DNA from: Agathobacter sp.
GTDB taxonomy: Bacteria; Bacillota_A; Clostridia; Lachnospirales; Lachnospiraceae
DNA: 7,000 bases
Direction: 5' to 3'
Assembly: GCA_017936725.1 (NCBI GenBank)
Contig: JAGBEZ010000116.1
Span: 1 to 7,000 of the forward strand
Below the pieces are notes generated by a model. The model was given only the letters and a program-made list of their open reading frames with translations. It was not told the DNA's origin and did not search any database. Below are positions 5,429 to 7,000 of this stretch, piece by piece. Each line of letters opens with the position of its first letter. The first letter of the stretch is position 1. The position numbers and the translations under genes are program-made.

Positions 5429-7000
5429 ATGAACGAAAATGCGAAAAGCAAGCTAAAGATTATACCTTTAGGCGGCATGGAGCAGATCGGCATGAATATT
5501 ACTGCATTCGAGTACGAAGACAGTATTATTGTTGTGGATTGTGGCTTGGCTTTTCCTGAAGAAGATATGTTAGGCGTTGACCTGGTTATTCCAGATATAA
5601 CATATCTCAAGGAAAATATTGATAAGGTAAAAGGCTTTTTTATTACACACGGACACGAAGACCATATCGGATCGATTCCATTTGTGCTTCGTGATATCAA
5701 TGTTCCTATTTATGCGACAAAGCTTACAATAGGACTTATCGAAAACAAATTAGAAGAGCATGAATTGCTCGGAAAAGTAAAATGTAAGGTAGTAAAATAC
5801 GGACAGCATATCAATATCGGATGCTTCCGTGTAGAATTTATCCGTACGAACCACAGTATTCAGGATGCTGCTGCGCTAGCGATTTATTCGCCAGCAGGTA
5901 TCGTGGTGCACACGGGTGACTTTAAAGTAGATTATACTCCAGTATATGGAGACGCGATTGATTTGGCGCGTTTTGGTGAAATTGGCAAAAAAGGTGTCTT
6001 AGCACTCATGTGCGACAGTACCAATGCAGAGCGTTCTGGATTTACACAGTCCGAAAAGAGCGTTGGTTCGGTGTTGGACAAGATTTTTGATGATCATAGA
6101 AGACAGAGAATCATTATTGCAACCTTTGCGTCAAACGTAGACCGTGTACAGCAGATTATCAACTCCGCAGAAAAATACGGCAGAAAAGTAGCCATCGAAG
6201 GACGAAGCATGGTAAACACCATTGATATCGCAGCGAAACTCGGCTATTTGTCCTTGCCAGATAACATTTTGATTGAAGGCGAAATGCTTCGCAATTATCC
6301 AGACGAACAGACGGTAATTATTACCACAGGTAGTCAGGGCGAATCCATGGCAGCACTTTCACGTATGGCAAACGGAACACATCGCAAGATTTCGATTAAA
6401 CCAAATGATTTAATCGTATTCAGTTCTTCTCCAATTCCAGGAAATGAGAAGTCCGTAACAGGTGTGATTAACGAATTGATGCGTAAGGGCGCAGATGTAA
6501 TTTTCCAGGATGTACATGTTTCCGGACATGCATGCAAAGAAGATATTAAGTTGATCTATTCCTTGGTAAATCCAAAATACAGCATTCCAGTTCATGGCGA
6601 ATACAAGCATTTGGTTGCTCAGGCAAAAATCGCAGAAGAATTGGGCTATGACAAAGACTGCATCAAGATTCTTTCTTCCGGTGATGTGCTTGAATTAGAT
6701 GAGGAATCTGCAGAAATCACAGGACGCGTTCAGGTCGGAAATATTATGATTGACGGAAATGGCGTGGGTGATGTGGGCAACATCGTTATCCGCGACAGAC
6801 AGCGTCTTGCGGATGATGGTATCATCATTGTAGTTATGACTTTAGACAGCGTAACCGGACTTGTTTTAGATGGTCCAGACATCGTTTCCCGTGGCTTCGT
6901 ATATGTACGAAACTCAGAAACACTGATGGATGAGATGCAGAAAGTCGTAGATGACACGATGGAATACATCATGGACCATCACATTACAGATTGGAGCAAG
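5429..7000 (+). CDS. rnj: Ribonuclease J (metallo-beta-lactamase / beta-CASP), 3' end cut by the window
   Basis: RNase J is a cytoplasmic zinc-dependent 5'-3' exonuclease and endonuclease that matures and degrades RNA in Firmicutes. The visible 524 residues remain open to base 7000; family members have about 555, so roughly 30 C-terminal residues are missing. The metallo-beta-lactamase part carries PLGGMEQIGMN at 13-23, THGHEDH at 73-79 (His74, His76, Asp78, His79), NHS with His142, HTGDFK with Asp164, and CDSTNA at 195-200. The beta-CASP part includes ATFASN at 231-236, EGRSM at 257-261, TTGSQGE at 299-305 and SSSPIPGNE at 332-340. HVSGHA at 363-368 and PVHGEYKHL at 387-395 complete the site. 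The start has AGGTGG at 5419-5424, 4 bases upstream. It is the last visible gene of the cluster begun by ireB. Confidence 0.95.
   Translation, partial: MNENAKSKLKIIPLGGMEQIGMNITAFEYEDSIIVVDCGLAFPEEDMLGVDLVIPDITYLKENIDKVKGFFITHGHEDHIGSIPFVLRDINVPIYATKLTIGLIENKLEEHELLGKVKCKVVKYGQHINIGCFRVEFIRTNHSIQDAAALAIYSPAGIVVHTGDFKVDYTPVYGDAIDLARFGEIGKKGVLALMCDSTNAERSGFTQSEKSVGSVLDKIFDDHRRQRIIIATFASNVDRVQQIINSAEKYGRKVAIEGRSMVNTIDIAAKLGYLSLPDNILIEGEMLRNYPDEQTVIITTGSQGESMAALSRMANGTHRKISIKPNDLIVFSSSPIPGNEKSVTGVINELMRKGADVIFQDVHVSGHACKEDIKLIYSLVNPKYSIPVHGEYKHLVAQAKIAEELGYDKDCIKILSSGDVLELDEESAEITGRVQVGNIMIDGNGVGDVGNIVIRDRQRLADDGIIIVVMTLDSVTGLVLDGPDIVSRGFVYVRNSETLMDEMQKVVDDTMEYIMDHHITDWSK

Noticed and set aside
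5287..5700. Minus strand open frame of 137 codons opposite the DUF1292 and RNase J genes
   Set aside because: It is antisense to two well-recognised genes, has no good start signal and resembles no family; it follows from the codon bias of the true genes.

Overview
The window reads as a stretch of ordinary chromosome from a low-to-moderate GC Gram-positive bacterium of the class Clostridia, most likely Lachnospiraceae. Four things point that way: the A/T-rich codon use, strong AGGAGG-type ribosome binding sites, the ireB-ruvX-DUF1292 gene trio typical of Firmicutes, and a 77-residue HPr-like protein of a kind I associate with Lachnospiraceae. The family assignment is an inference from style and gene content, not from a marker gene. 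Seven genes are complete and one is cut by the window end. I see no rRNA, tRNA, CRISPR array, transposase or phage gene.

Region 1 (33-2392, + strand) is a sulfur-transfer pair: a PLP-dependent cysteine desulfurase followed 20 bases later by thiI. The desulfurase probably feeds persulfide sulfur to ThiI for 4-thiouridine in tRNA. Region 2 (2393-2928) is the only part with much non-coding content. It holds a nested palindrome of about 137 bases between convergent genes (2417-2553), a small HPr-like gene on the minus strand that has lost the catalytic histidine (2548-2781), and a divergent promoter region followed by a two-state hairpin in the mtaB leader (2782-2928). Region 3 (2929-4293, +) is mtaB, a radical-SAM tRNA methylthiotransferase. 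The left half of the window therefore carries two tRNA-modification functions, s4U and ms2t6A.

Region 4 (4296-7000, +) starts with its own sigma-A-like promoter right behind mtaB. It contains ireB (target of a PASTA kinase in enterococci), ruvX (YqgF-type resolvase / rRNA maturation nuclease), a DUF1292 acidic protein, and a ribonuclease J gene cut at base 7000. These genes are close together and co-directional, and probably form one transcription unit. A terminator-like hairpin between ruvX and the DUF1292 gene could reduce expression of the distal part.

I found no convincing new multi-gene system. The items most worth a second look are the nested palindrome after thiI, the histidine-less HPr paralogue, and two leaders with mutually exclusive hairpins. 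Gene functions rest on recognised family motifs read by eye; promoter and hairpin calls are manual and were not computed.
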